DNA of 40,668 nt. Origin: Bradyrhizobium sp. SSBR45G (GTDB lineage: Bacteria > Pseudomonadota > Alphaproteobacteria > Rhizobiales > Xanthobacteraceae). The DNA lies in the NCBI RefSeq assembly GCF_030159255.1, contig NZ_BSCT01000053.1:1-40668 (forward strand), in the 5' to 3' direction. Shown piece after piece: positions 30,845 through 38,197 of this stretch. The position numbers and the translations under genes are program-made. The notes under the pieces were generated by a model, which searched no databases, was not told the DNA's origin, and saw only the letters and a program-made list of their open reading frames with translations. Each line of letters begins with the position of its first letter. The stretch's first letter is position 1.

Positions 30845-31005
30845 GCGCCCTCTCCCCTTGCGGGAGAGGGCTTGTAGAACAGAGCGACATACGCGGTCGG
30901 GTGAGGGGTATGTCTCCACGAGCCTTGTTTGCGGAGAGATACCCCTCACCCGACCGAGCGCGCGGATGGGCCGGAGACGCCCTCTCCCGCAAGGGGAGAG
31001 GGCGC
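30845..31005. repeat. MITE-like element with perfect 27-bp terminal inverted repeats
   Basis: Bases 30845-30871 (GCGCCCTCTCCCCTTGCGGG...) are the exact reverse complement of 30979-31005. Inside, GGGTGAGGGGTA and TACCCCTCACCC form a second inverted pair. It shares both arms with the element at 5706-5910. There is no coding capacity. It lies directly after the haemoglobin gene and may end the long operon. Confidence 0.78.
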
Positions 31006-31046
31006 TGTATTGCGCGGGCTCACGCTGGGCCAGCTATACCTGATCT

Positions 31047-31174
31047 GTAGGGCGGGCAAAGCGAAGCGTGCCCACCGCAACTCGATCAGCTCGTCCTATC
31101 GTTGGAATGGTGGGCACGGCGAGCTTCCGACGGCGCAAATTCACGGCCGCCGTTGGCGCCTTTGCCCACCCTAC
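31047..31174. repeat. Second palindromic element (GTAGGGCGGGCAAAG ends)
   Basis: GTAGGGCGGGCAAAG at 31047-31061 is repeated in inverted order as CTTTGCCCACCCTAC at 31160-31174 with one mismatch. It is a different family from the element next to it. Together the two fill most of the 423-base gap 30774-31196, where no gene is seen. Confidence 0.65.
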
Positions 31175-31196
31175 GCATCAGCTATGCATCTACCAA

Positions 31197-31439
31197 CTAA
31201 TACAACGGCACGCCGAAAAAATTCTCGTCGTCGCCGCCCCAGGCGCGGTGCAGGGCCAGGGCGTTCTGCCACTGCGCCATCTCGGTGTCGCTGGCGTTGC
31301 GATGAGTGATCCTGCCGTCCGGATTCTCGGCGAGCAGAAACGGCTTGCCGTTGCGGATGAAGCGGTTGAGGTCCTTGGTGTCGTTGGGCCGCACCACGCA
31401 GCGCGGCCGCTCGTCGATCAGGATGGTGGTCGGCAGCAT
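31197..31439 (-). CDS. Small protein of unknown function
   Basis: An 80-residue protein: TTILIDERPRCVVRPNDTKD, FIRNGKPFLLAEN and a tryptophan-containing end (MAQWQNALALHRAWGG). No family recognised. GAGG lies ahead of the ATG, and the frame begins 26 bases downstream of the hydrolase-like gene on the same strand, so it may close the TPR-sufT-hydrolase operon. Confidence 0.6.
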   Translation of the reverse strand: MLPTTILIDERPRCVVRPNDTKDLNRFIRNGKPFLLAENPDGRITHRNASDTEMAQWQNALALHRAWGGDDENFFGVPLY

Positions 31440-31465
31440 CGCGGCGTCCTCGATCCAACCTCACA

Positions 31466-32224
31466 TCAATCCATCGGCGGACCCATGTCGTCGTCGGCCT
31501 TCTTCTTCTTTTTCTTGTCGACCTTGGCGAGCGCGTAGGCGCCGGCGTTCTTCAGCGCGATCGGCGCCTGGCCGACGACATATTGCGAGATCCAAGCGAG
31601 CGTCCGCTGATGCGCGAGCGCGGCCGCGGCCTCGTCACGGCTCTCGCCCTCGCCGTCGAAATCATGCGCGGCGCCGGGGTAGGAGAAGGCGCTGACCTCG
31701 GGATGATAGGCGCGGAACATGCTGACCGCGGTGAACGGCACCACCGGGTCGGCCTCGCCGAAATGCAGCAGCGTCGGGACCCTGCGCTTGGGGCCGGCCG
31801 CATCGACCACGCCGGTCGCGTAGTAGCTCACCGCGCAGGCGAGGCCGGAGACGCGGTTGGCTGCGTCATAGGCGAGGCCGCCGCCGGCGCCGAAGCCGAC
31901 CACGGCGACCTTGCCGCATTCCTTGACGCTGTCGACCGTGGACTGGATCTCGGCGAGCAAGGGCGCCGCCGGATCCTGCACCGCTGCGGCCGGCTCGCCG
32001 TTGGCAGCGGCCTCGGAGGTCGCGGGAGCGGAGAGTTCCGGCGCGATCACGACATAGCCGCTCGCTGCGAAGGCATCCGCGACCTTGCGCAGCTTGCCGG
32101 CGGCGGTACCGCCGTCAGGCAGCACCACGATGGCGCCCTTCGGGGTCTCGGCGGGATCGGCGCGGAAGGCCTGGAACGTATGTCCGTCGTTGGCGGTCAG
32201 CCTGATCGTGCTCTCGGTCGGCAT
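31466..32224 (-). CDS. Dienelactone-hydrolase-family protein lacking the nucleophile
   Basis: A 252-residue alpha/beta hydrolase of the dienelactone hydrolase type. The Asp (D159 in FGEADPVVP) and His (H187 in PGAAHDFD) of the triad are present, but the nucleophile elbow reads VVGFGAGGGLAY, with G112 where members have Cys (GFCxGG). The protein ends in a lysine run (KKKKKK) and an acidic tail. The ATG at 32224 follows AGGAG; a longer frame upstream overlaps the spacer. It may be a non-catalytic or differently acting homologue. Confidence 0.82.
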   Translation of the reverse strand: MPTESTIRLTANDGHTFQAFRADPAETPKGAIVVLPDGGTAAGKLRKVADAFAASGYVVIAPELSAPATSEAAANGEPAAAVQDPAAPLLAEIQSTVDSVKECGKVAVVGFGAGGGLAYDAANRVSGLACAVSYYATGVVDAAGPKRRVPTLLHFGEADPVVPFTAVSMFRAYHPEVSAFSYPGAAHDFDGEGESRDEAAAALAHQRTLAWISQYVVGQAPIALKNAGAYALAKVDKKKKKKADDDMGPPMD

Positions 32225-32268
32225 GCGATGCTCCTGTCTCTGTTCGGCTCGGCCAAAGCAGCTGCGCG

Positions 32269-32634
32269 TTACAACAAGCCCAGCTCGAGCGCCGTTTCTT
32301 CGGACATCCGCGACTTGTCCCACGGCGGCTCGAACACCAGCGTCACCTTGACCGACGTGACCCCGTCGACGGCCTGCACGGCATCCTCCACCATGCGGAC
32401 GATCTCGCTCGCCACCGGACAGCCGGGCGCCGTCAAGGTCATGTCGATCTCGACCGCGCCGCCGCCGGCATGCGCGATCCGATAGACCAGGCCGAGGTCG
32501 TAGACATTGACCGGAATCTCCGGGTCATAGACTGTCCGCAACGCGGCGATCACGCTTTCGGCGGCATCCTGCGAGCCGGTCGATACGGCGCTCTGCGCCG
32601 GGGAAGGAGGGGGCGCGGCGTGCATGGTCATCAT
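32269..32634 (-). CDS. sufT: SufT/MIP18-family Fe-S maturation protein (DUF59)
   Basis: A 121-residue DUF59 protein: VIAALRTVYDPEIPVNVYDLGLVY, then the cysteine motif LTAPGCPVASEIV, and a closing VTLVFEPPWDKSRMSEE. SufT-like proteins help mature Fe-S enzymes under high demand. The first ATG at 32634 follows AGAGGAA; the ATGs at 32631 and 32625 are alternatives. It is separated from the sufBCDS operon, but like it stands in a unit with a NifA-type promoter (33237-33252). Confidence 0.9.
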   Translation of the reverse strand: MMTMHAAPPPSPAQSAVSTGSQDAAESVIAALRTVYDPEIPVNVYDLGLVYRIAHAGGGAVEIDMTLTAPGCPVASEIVRMVEDAVQAVDGVTSVKVTLVFEPPWDKSRMSEETALELGLL

Positions 32635-32726
32635 GCGTTGGTTCCTCTCATGGTCCTGGTTCGCACCGGGGGATGATCGATCGGAGTCGTGTCCATATTG
32701 CGCTGTGGATCATGCATGGCTGTGCC

Positions 32727-33218
32727 TCACTCCGACCCTAGGCCGTCGGCGAGCGCGGCGACGACCGGCCATCCGACGGCGCCGGTCGGATCGAGCCGGC
32801 GCAGCGCGGCGAGCATCTCGACCGCACTGTCAGGGTCGTTCTTGCGCAGATGGATGAAAGACAGCGCCTTCAACGTGTAGAGCGCGAAGCGGCCGGCGCC
32901 GTCGGGCAGCGGATCGTGTGGCACCCATTGCCGCCAATCGGAGGACCAGCCGGCCTGACGCGCGGCCTCGGCGAGGCCTTGCTCCGCCACCGCCTTGGCC
33001 TCGTCGAGATGGCCCTGATAGGTGTGAATCTTATAGAGGCAGAAATAGGTCGGCAGCTCGTGCGGAGCCGCCGCCAGCGCCTGGCGAAACAGCCGGTCGG
33101 CCCGCGCGTGATCGCGCCGGTAGGCCGCCACGCCCTGCTGCAACAGCGCATCGATCTCTTCCGGCAGATCGCCGAAGTTGATGGTGTCGGGTTCGCTGAC
33201 GAGTTCGAGCATCTGCAT
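32727..33218 (-). CDS. TPR-like protein, paralogue of 25472-26005
   Basis: A 163-residue helical protein with TPR-like units: RADRLFRQALAAAPHELPTY, LDEAKAVAEQGLAEAARQAG and SAVEMLAALRRLDPTGAVG. The RFALYTLKALSFIHLR segment aligns with RFFMFTLKGYAYLQMR of the other nif-region TPR protein, so they are paralogues. The ATG at 33218 has GAGG close by; the ATG at 33209 is an alternative because the predicted transcript start lies only about 9 bases upstream. It heads the minus-strand unit with sufT. Confidence 0.8.
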   Translation of the reverse strand: MQMLELVSEPDTINFGDLPEEIDALLQQGVAAYRRDHARADRLFRQALAAAPHELPTYFCLYKIHTYQGHLDEAKAVAEQGLAEAARQAGWSSDWRQWVPHDPLPDGAGRFALYTLKALSFIHLRKNDPDSAVEMLAALRRLDPTGAVGWPVVAALADGLGSE

Positions 33219-33236
33219 TGACCTCGATCAAATCAT

Positions 33237-33252
33237 TGCAAGACGCGGACCG
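33237..33252 (-). promoter_or_regulatory. Possible sigma54 promoter of the TPR-sufT unit
   Basis: On the minus strand CGGTCCGCGTCTTGCA fits GG-N10-GC with TTGCA. It is unusually close to the ATG at 33218, leaving a leader of about 9 bases. The NifA site at 33382-33397 is 130 bp upstream. Confidence 0.5.
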
Positions 33253-33381
33253 TTTTTACGCAGACGCAGCAGAGGCCATCGCAGGGGCTTGGCAGGCCAA
33301 AGACGGGGCCGATGTTGCATTTTCAACGCCGGCGCGGCGGTGCGCGCGCGCCGATGTCGCAAAGTCGACGCGTCCAGGGTT

Positions 33382-33397
33382 TGTTTTGGCGCAGACA
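33382..33397. promoter_or_regulatory. NifA upstream activator site between TPR gene and bolA
   Basis: TGTTTTGGCGCAGACA fits TGT-N10-ACA. It lies 46 bp from the bolA -24 element, shorter than usual, and 130 bp from the leftward one. Confidence 0.75.
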
Positions 33398-33442
33398 AGC
33401 TGTCGAACGCCGAAGCGACGGCGATTGTGGCTTGCGAATGAC

Positions 33443-33458
33443 TGGTTCGGAGCTTGCA
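33443..33458 (+). promoter_or_regulatory. Sigma54 promoter of bolA-grx-fdx
   Basis: TGGTTCGGAGCTTGCA keeps GG-N10-GC and TTGCA at -12, with a weaker -24 half. The transcript would start near 33470, some 23 bases before the bolA ATG. Confidence 0.65.
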
Positions 33459-33492
33459 TGACGCCGTCATCAATCCAGCGGGAGTACCAGCG

Positions 33493-33726
33493 ATGGCGAT
33501 GGCAGCAACTGATATCGAACGTCTGATCAAGGAGGCGTTCCCGGATGCAGTCGTCGTGATCGAGGACCTGGCCGGTGATGGCGACCATTATTCGGCGCGC
33601 GTCACCTCACAGGCTTTCGCCGGGAAGAGCCGGGTGCAGCAGCATCAGCTGGTCTATTCGGCCCTCAAGGGCCAGATGGGCGGCGTTCTGCATGCGCTGG
33701 CGCTCGAGACATCATTGCCGAAATGA
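33493..33726 (+). CDS. BolA-family protein
   Basis: A 77-residue BolA: IERLIKEAFPDAVVVIED, DHYSARVTSQAFAGKSRVQQHQLVY with the conserved histidine (H in QQHQL), and a short helix at the end. BolA proteins pair with CGFS glutaredoxins, binding a [2Fe-2S] cluster between them, and the glutaredoxin gene is next. The ATG at 33493 follows GGGAG. Confidence 0.9.
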   Translation: MAMAATDIERLIKEAFPDAVVVIEDLAGDGDHYSARVTSQAFAGKSRVQQHQLVYSALKGQMGGVLHALALETSLPK

Positions 33727-33777
33727 CCGGTGCTCCCGGATCGATCGGTCGCATCCAGGGATGAAAGGATCAAGTCA

Positions 33778-34103
<326 letters not shown>

Positions 34104-34107
<4 letters not shown>

Positions 34108-34466
34108 GCGAGACGGATGTCGCCGAGGCGGATGACGATTTCGAGATTCCGCAACTCTACAAATATCACGCCTTCGTCTGCCTGACGCAGCGTCCGCCCA
34201 GCCATCCGCGCGGCAGCTGTGGTGCGCTCGGCGTACAGCCGCTGTGGGACCGGTTGACGAAGACCATTGAAGCACAGCGGTTGACGGACATCGGCGTCAC
34301 CGCCGCCGGCTGCTTCGGCTTCTGCAGCGCCGGGCCGATGATGGTGGTCTATCCCGACGGCATCTGGTATCGGCCGACCAAGCCGGAGGATATCGACGAG
34401 ATCGTCGAGTCCCATTTCAAGCAGGGCAAGCGCGTCGACCGTCTGGTGATGGTGCTGAAGCGCTGA
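34104..34466 (+). CDS. Thioredoxin-fold [2Fe-2S] ferredoxin
   Basis: A 120-residue protein of the thioredoxin-like [2Fe-2S] type (Azotobacter Shethna I/NuoE-like fold). Ligands are C26-X12-C39 (CLTQ...GSCGALG) and C70-X3-C74 (GCFGFCSAGP); MMVVYPDGIWY follows. Nif-linked in several diazotrophs, where redox or protective roles are discussed. It is coupled to grx by ATGA and followed by a bidirectional hairpin. Confidence 0.9.
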
Positions 34467-34476
34467 GACGACAATA

Positions 34477-34501
34477 CCGGAGCCGCTCAGCGCGGCTCCG
34501 G
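34477..34501. terminator. Bidirectional terminator hairpin
   Basis: CCGGAGCCGC at 34477-34486 pairs with GCGGCTCCGG at 34492-34501 around TCAGC. It lies between the ferredoxin stop and the end of the convergent nifO gene, whose stop codon is in the loop. Confidence 0.7.
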
Positions 34502-34906
34502 GCACGGTGTCGATGGGGCGGGGCGCGTGCAGCCCTGGACAGCCTCCAGATCCTCGTCGCGCTGAAGCAGCGATAGCACAGGCTCGCGATCGAAGCCGGC
34601 ACAGCATTGGCCGTCGGCTTCGATCAGGGGCCTGCGGATCAGCAACGGATCTTCCAGCATCAGATCGATCGCGGCGACGGCCTCGACCGTCTCGGGCTCG
34701 ATCTCGCCGGATTTGACGCGGGGCGAGGCCGGGTTGAACCAGGACCAGACCGGCGTTCCGCGGAAATACGCCCGCAGCCGTTCGCCGGTCCAAGGTTCGG
34801 TGAGCAGATTCCGGGCTTCGACCTCGTGGCCGGCGCGCGTCAGCATCAGCTTCTGACGCGCGTTGGTGCCGCAGCCCGGCTTCTCGTAGAAGACGACGGT
34901 CGTCAC
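34487..34906 (-). CDS. nifO: NifO, arsenate-reductase-like nitrogenase-associated protein
   Basis: A 139-residue ArsC/Spx-fold protein of the nitrogenase-associated (NifO) branch: VVFYEKPGCGTNARQKLML at the start, WFNPASPRVKSGEIEPE in the middle, and LIRRPLIEADGQCCAGFD. The start is GTG at 34906, one base after the receiver gene stop, since no ATG gives this N-terminus; this implies translational coupling. NifO has been linked to nitrate/molybdenum effects in Azotobacter; the actual reaction is not known. Confidence 0.86.
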   Translation of the reverse strand: MTTVVFYEKPGCGTNARQKLMLTRAGHEVEARNLLTEPWTGERLRAYFRGTPVWSWFNPASPRVKSGEIEPETVEAVAAIDLMLEDPLLIRRPLIEADGQCCAGFDREPVLSLLQRDEDLEAVQGCTRPAPSTPCPEPR

Positions 34907-34907
34907 G

Positions 34908-35339
34908 TCAGAGACCGCCGAGCTGGACCAGTTGCGCCCCGCCGGCGCGGCCGAGAATGGTGTCGACCTTCTTGCGCACCGACTCGATCGTGAGCGGCTT
35001 GACGACCGCGCCATGCGCGCCGGCCTTCAGCCCCTCGATCGCGACAGCCTCGTCGGTCTTGGCGGTCACGATCAGGATCCGCACGCCCTTGAACTTCGCC
35101 AGGATCTCGCGGACCAGGTCCGGGCCCCGCTGCTTCAGGAACGAGACGCCGAGCAGCACCACGTTCGGTGCAAGCCAGTCGACGCCCTTCTCATAGGCTT
35201 CCTCCGGCGTGGCGAGCTCATGTGTCTCGATCTCATCGTGCAACATGAACTGCAGGGCGGCGCGTGTGATCTCGTCATCATCGATCACGAACACCCGCCG
35301 CTGGTCCACCGCTTTCGCCGTTTCAACTCCGATCTGCAT
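34908..35339 (-). CDS. Second orphan receiver-domain protein lacking the phospho-acceptor Asp
   Basis: A 143-residue stand-alone receiver domain. D20-D22 form the acidic pocket (VFVIDDDE) and K114 (VVKP) the conserved lysine, but the phospho-site strand reads PNVVLLGVS with G64 in place of Asp. The same substitution occurs in the receiver gene at 6458-6859, and both genes lie divergently upstream of a nifH copy. GGAGG six bases ahead supports the ATG at 35339 over one at 35366. It is coupled to nifO. The role is unknown; a phosphorylation-independent signalling or binding partner is possible. Confidence 0.82.
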   Translation of the reverse strand: MQIGVETAKAVDQRRVFVIDDDEITRAALQFMLHDEIETHELATPEEAYEKGVDWLAPNVVLLGVSFLKQRGPDLVREILAKFKGVRILIVTAKTDEAVAIEGLKAGAHGAVVKPLTIESVRKKVDTILGRAGGAQLVQLGGL

Positions 35340-35384
35340 GGCATCCTCCTCAAACCTTGGCCGCAAGGCTGCAGAGGATGACCT

Positions 35385-35400
35385 AGCAAATCTCGTTCCG
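35385..35400 (-). promoter_or_regulatory. Sigma54-type promoter of the receiver-nifO operon
   Basis: On the minus strand CGGAACGAGATTTGCT fits GG-N10-GC with TTGCT at -12. The NifA sites at 35431-35446 and 35483-35498 lie 31 and 83 bp upstream. Confidence 0.58.
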
Positions 35401-35430
35401 TGCCCCGCCGCGTTGGAAAGTGGCCTTTGT

Positions 35431-35498
35431 TGTGTCGTTTCGGACAGCGTGGCGCGTCATCGGATCTTGCGAAACATTCCGATGTCGGGTTTGCAACA
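35431..35498. promoter_or_regulatory. Two NifA upstream activator sites between receiver gene and nifH2
   Basis: TGTGTCGTTTCGGACA at 35431-35446 and TGTCGGGTTTGCAACA at 35483-35498 are the same two sequences found upstream of nifH copy 1. They lie about 122 and 70 bp from the nifH2 -24 element. The 410-base gap 35340-35749 is entirely control region and leader. Confidence 0.88.
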
Positions 35499-35567
35499 AG
35501 CTGCGATCGGCTGAAGATCTCTCCTCATCTCCTTCAAAACACGGCCGTTTTCATTGTTCGCGGTCGC

Positions 35568-35583
35568 TGGCACAGCCGTTGCA
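35568..35583 (+). promoter_or_regulatory. Sigma54 promoter of nifH copy 2
   Basis: TGGCACAGCCGTTGCA is a perfect -24/-12 match; only the spacer differs from the nifH1 promoter. Transcription would start near 35595, giving a leader of about 155 bases largely shared with copy 1. Confidence 0.93.
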
Positions 35584-35749
35584 AAACCGCTTGCCAGGCA
35601 ATGGTTGAGGGCTGAGTGCACGCCGACGCTTCGGACGAGCGATGCGCTCCTTCCCAACAACCCGTCTGCCGGTTCGGACACATGAGAGGACGCGGTCACG
35701 CCACGCGAGACGCGGGCGCGACATTGGCAATCGGTTGATGGAGAGCAGA

Positions 35750-36637
35750 ATGGCATCGCTGCGACAAATCGCATTCTACGGCAAAGGCGGCATCGGCAAA
35801 TCGACGACGTCGCAAAACACCCTGGCCGCGCTGGCCGAGATGGGTCATCGGATCCTGATCGTCGGCTGCGACCCCAAGGCGGATTCGACCCGCCTGATCC
35901 TGCACGCCAAGGCGCAGGACACCATCCTCAGCCTGGCCGCTGCCGCGGGCAGCGTCGAGGACCTCGAGATCGAAGAGGTGATGAAGGTCGGCTATCGCGA
36001 CATCCGTTGCGTCGAGTCCGGTGGCCCGGAGCCGGGCGTCGGCTGCGCCGGCCGCGGCGTGATCACCTCGATCAACTTCCTGGAAGAGAACGGCGCCTAT
36101 GAGGACATCGACTACGTGTCCTACGACGTGCTCGGCGACGTGGTCTGCGGCGGCTTCGCGATGCCGATCCGCGAGAACAAGGCGCAGGAGATCTACATCG
36201 TGATGTCCGGCGAGATGATGGCGATGTATGCCGCCAACAACATCTCCAAGGGCATTCTGAAATATGCGAACTCCGGCGGCGTGCGCCTCGGCGGCCTGGT
36301 CTGCAACGAGCGCCAGACCGACAAGGAGCTGGAGCTGGCCGAGGCTCTTGCCAAGAAGCTCGGCACCCAGCTGATCTACTTCGTGCCGCGCGACAACATC
36401 GTGCAGCACGCCGAGTTGCGCCGCATGACCGTTCTGGAATATGCGCCCGACTCGGTCCAGGCCGGCCACTACCGCTCGCTGGCCCAGAAGATCCACGTCA
36501 ACGCCGGCAAGGGCATCATCCCGACCCCGATCACGATGGACGAGCTCGAGGACATGCTGATGGAGCACGGCATCATGAAGGCGGTCGACGAGAGCCAGAT
36601 CGGAAAGACTGCCGCCGACCTCGCCGCAACGGCTTAA
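35750..36637 (+). CDS. nifH: NifH copy 2, nitrogenase iron protein
   Basis: A second complete iron protein gene of 295 residues with P-loop 11-18, cluster ligands C99 and C133 and R102. The protein matches copy 1 except for residues 289-290 (AD for SE); the DNA differs by scattered third-position changes. This copy is not linked to nifDK: it leads nifQ and irr. Near-identity over the gene, leader and activator sites points to recent duplication or ongoing gene conversion. Whether both are needed, or one serves assembly or dosage, cannot be told from sequence. Confidence 0.97.
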   Translation: MASLRQIAFYGKGGIGKSTTSQNTLAALAEMGHRILIVGCDPKADSTRLILHAKAQDTILSLAAAAGSVEDLEIEEVMKVGYRDIRCVESGGPEPGVGCAGRGVITSINFLEENGAYEDIDYVSYDVLGDVVCGGFAMPIRENKAQEIYIVMSGEMMAMYAANNISKGILKYANSGGVRLGGLVCNERQTDKELELAEALAKKLGTQLIYFVPRDNIVQHAELRRMTVLEYAPDSVQAGHYRSLAQKIHVNAGKGIIPTPITMDELEDMLMEHGIMKAVDESQIGKTAADLAATA

Positions 36638-36645
36638 GCAGTCTT

Positions 36646-36680
36646 GGTACCGGCCTTCCTCCCGTCGGAAGGCCGGTACC
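36646..36680 (+). other. 14-bp hairpin after nifH2
   Basis: GGTACCGGCCTTCC at 36646-36659 pairs perfectly with GGAAGGCCGGTACC at 36667-36680 around a seven-base loop. It stands nine bases after the stop, as does the hairpin after nifH1, with the same stem length but another sequence. It lacks a T-run and probably stabilises nifH mRNA or lowers nifQ expression. Confidence 0.75.
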
Positions 36681-36720
36681 TCTTCTCATGTCCCATCCGC
36701 AGGCCGCAGGAGATCGCGCT

Positions 36721-37458
36721 ATGGCAATCGCAATCGTGGACATCTCGCAAAGCGTTGCTGCCGGCCTGCAACCACCGCCGAATGACGGCGGCTTCGACGA
36801 CGACAAGCGGCAGCGTGGCCGCCAGATCTACCGCCTGCTGACAGGCACCAATCCCGGCGATGCGCTGATCGAGAGCGATGCGAGTTTCGATCGCCACGTG
36901 ATGGCATCGATCCTCGCCGTGTCGGCGATGGAGCATGGCGCGCTCGCGGAGCGCGCAGGACTTTCGACCGTCGAGCTGATCGCGCTGCTGGCCCAGCTGT
37001 TTCCGGCCGCCGCGATCGACTCCTCATGGCTGCCGATCAACGGTGCCGCGCCGGCGCCCGATGACGACGAGATCGCCATGGTGCGCGACCTGCTCGCGGC
37101 CCAGCGCTCCACCGACGGCGACGTCAGCCGCTGGCTCGCGGCCATGGTGGCGCGGCGCGCGATGGAGCCGAACCATCTCTGGGAAGACCTCGGCCTGCGC
37201 GAGCGCTCCGAGCTGTCGCGGCTCCTGTTGCGCCACTTCGCGCCGCTGGCCAGCCGCAACACCCGAAACATGCGCTGGAAGCGCTTCTTCTACCGCATGC
37301 TGTGCGAGGACGACGGCTTCGTGATGTGCACGACGCCGGTCTGCACCCAGTGCAACGATTTCCAGCTCTGCTTCGGTGAGGAGAGCGGTGAGAGCCGCAT
37401 GGCCGAGCGGAGGCGCGAGGTCGCGCTGCAGGAGGCGGCTGCAGGCGCGGCCATGTGA
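36721..37458 (+). CDS. nifQ: NifQ, molybdenum donor for FeMo-co
   Basis: NifQ is a Mo-Fe-S protein that supplies molybdenum to NifEN/NifH. The 245 residues end with the diagnostic cysteine motif C203-X4-C208-X2-C211-X5-C217; C195 is an extra. A central HLWEDLGLRERSELSRLL and the basic RWKRFFYR precede it. AGGAG seven bases ahead supports the ATG at 36721 over one at 36688. It follows nifH2 across a hairpin, and its stop overlaps an in-frame GTG of the next gene. Confidence 0.94.
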   Translation: MAIAIVDISQSVAAGLQPPPNDGGFDDDKRQRGRQIYRLLTGTNPGDALIESDASFDRHVMASILAVSAMEHGALAERAGLSTVELIALLAQLFPAAAIDSSWLPINGAAPAPDDDEIAMVRDLLAAQRSTDGDVSRWLAAMVARRAMEPNHLWEDLGLRERSELSRLLLRHFAPLASRNTRNMRWKRFFYRMLCEDDGFVMCTTPVCTQCNDFQLCFGEESGESRMAERRREVALQEAAAGAAM

Positions 37459-37475
37459 ATTCGAGGATTGCGACG

Positions 37476-37970
37476 ATGTTGATGGAAGCCCAGCTCGGAT
37501 CTCCCTGCAACGGCGACGGCGGCCCGTGCCCCGCGGCCGATACCTGCGAGGCGGGCGAGACGCTGATGCGCCGGTGCGCGGACGCGCTGCGCGAGGCAGG
37601 GCTCCGTCCGACCCAGCAACGCCAGCAACTGGGCCGTATCCTGTTCGGAAATGGCGATCGTCACATCACCGCTGACGTGCTCTATGCCGAGGCGGTCGCG
37701 ACCGGCATGAAGATTTCGCAGGCGACCATCTACAACACGCTCAATCAGTTCGTGGAGCTGGGGCTGCTGCGGCAGATCGGGGTCGACGGCTCCCGGTCGT
37801 TCTTCGACACCAACACCACGGTGCATCCGCATTTCTTCTATGAGGACGAAGGCGAGCTCGTCGACGTGCCCGAGCACGTCGTGTTCGACCAGCTGCCCGA
37901 GCCGCTGCTGGGCTACGCCATGGAGCGGATCGACGTCGTCATCCATCTCCGCCGCAAGCGCAACGCCTGA
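37476..37970 (+). CDS. Irr-like Fur-family iron regulator
   Basis: A 164-residue Fur-family protein most like the rhizobial iron response regulator Irr. Recognisable parts are LRPTQQRQQLGRILFGNGDRH, the recognition helix SQATIYNTLNQFVELGLL and VDGSRSFFDTNT. The Irr histidine cluster is HPH here (H117, H119). The N-terminus contains a C18-P19 pair that could serve as a heme regulatory motif, in a cysteine-rich leader (C11, C18, C24). The ATG at 37476 follows GAGG; a GTG at 37455 overlapping the nifQ stop is an alternative. It probably senses iron or heme for nif-linked genes; target sites were not identified. Confidence 0.85.
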   Translation: MLMEAQLGSPCNGDGGPCPAADTCEAGETLMRRCADALREAGLRPTQQRQQLGRILFGNGDRHITADVLYAEAVATGMKISQATIYNTLNQFVELGLLRQIGVDGSRSFFDTNTTVHPHFFYEDEGELVDVPEHVVFDQLPEPLLGYAMERIDVVIHLRRKRNA

Positions 37971-38037
37971 CCGGCCGGCCGCCGCAGCCGCGATGCTGCG
38001 CGCACCCCCGCCATCCTCCACGTTGGATTTCCGACCC

Positions 38038-38053
38038 TGTTGCGAATCCGACA
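38038..38053. promoter_or_regulatory. NifA upstream activator site of nifV
   Basis: TGTTGCGAATCCGACA fits TGT-N10-ACA, 59 bp upstream of the -24 element. An AT-rich stretch (AAAATAACGAATATTCAATT) lies between, the usual place for IHF-assisted bending, though no exact IHF match was scored. Confidence 0.82.
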
Positions 38054-38111
38054 ATCCGGGTCGGTGGCTAAAAATAACGAATATTCAATTGATTAGGGGG
38101 TGGCCGGGCGG

Positions 38112-38127
38112 TGGCATGGCCGTTGCT
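38112..38127 (+). promoter_or_regulatory. Sigma54 promoter of nifV-cysE-nifW
   Basis: TGGCATGGCCGTTGCT is a near-perfect -24/-12 match (one change in the -24 half). The transcript would start near 38139. Confidence 0.88.
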
Positions 38128-38197
38128 GAGTAACCTGCAGGCCGCGATCGAGCGTCATGCTTCTGGCGGCCGTCACAGGTTGCGACGGAGCAAGTGA

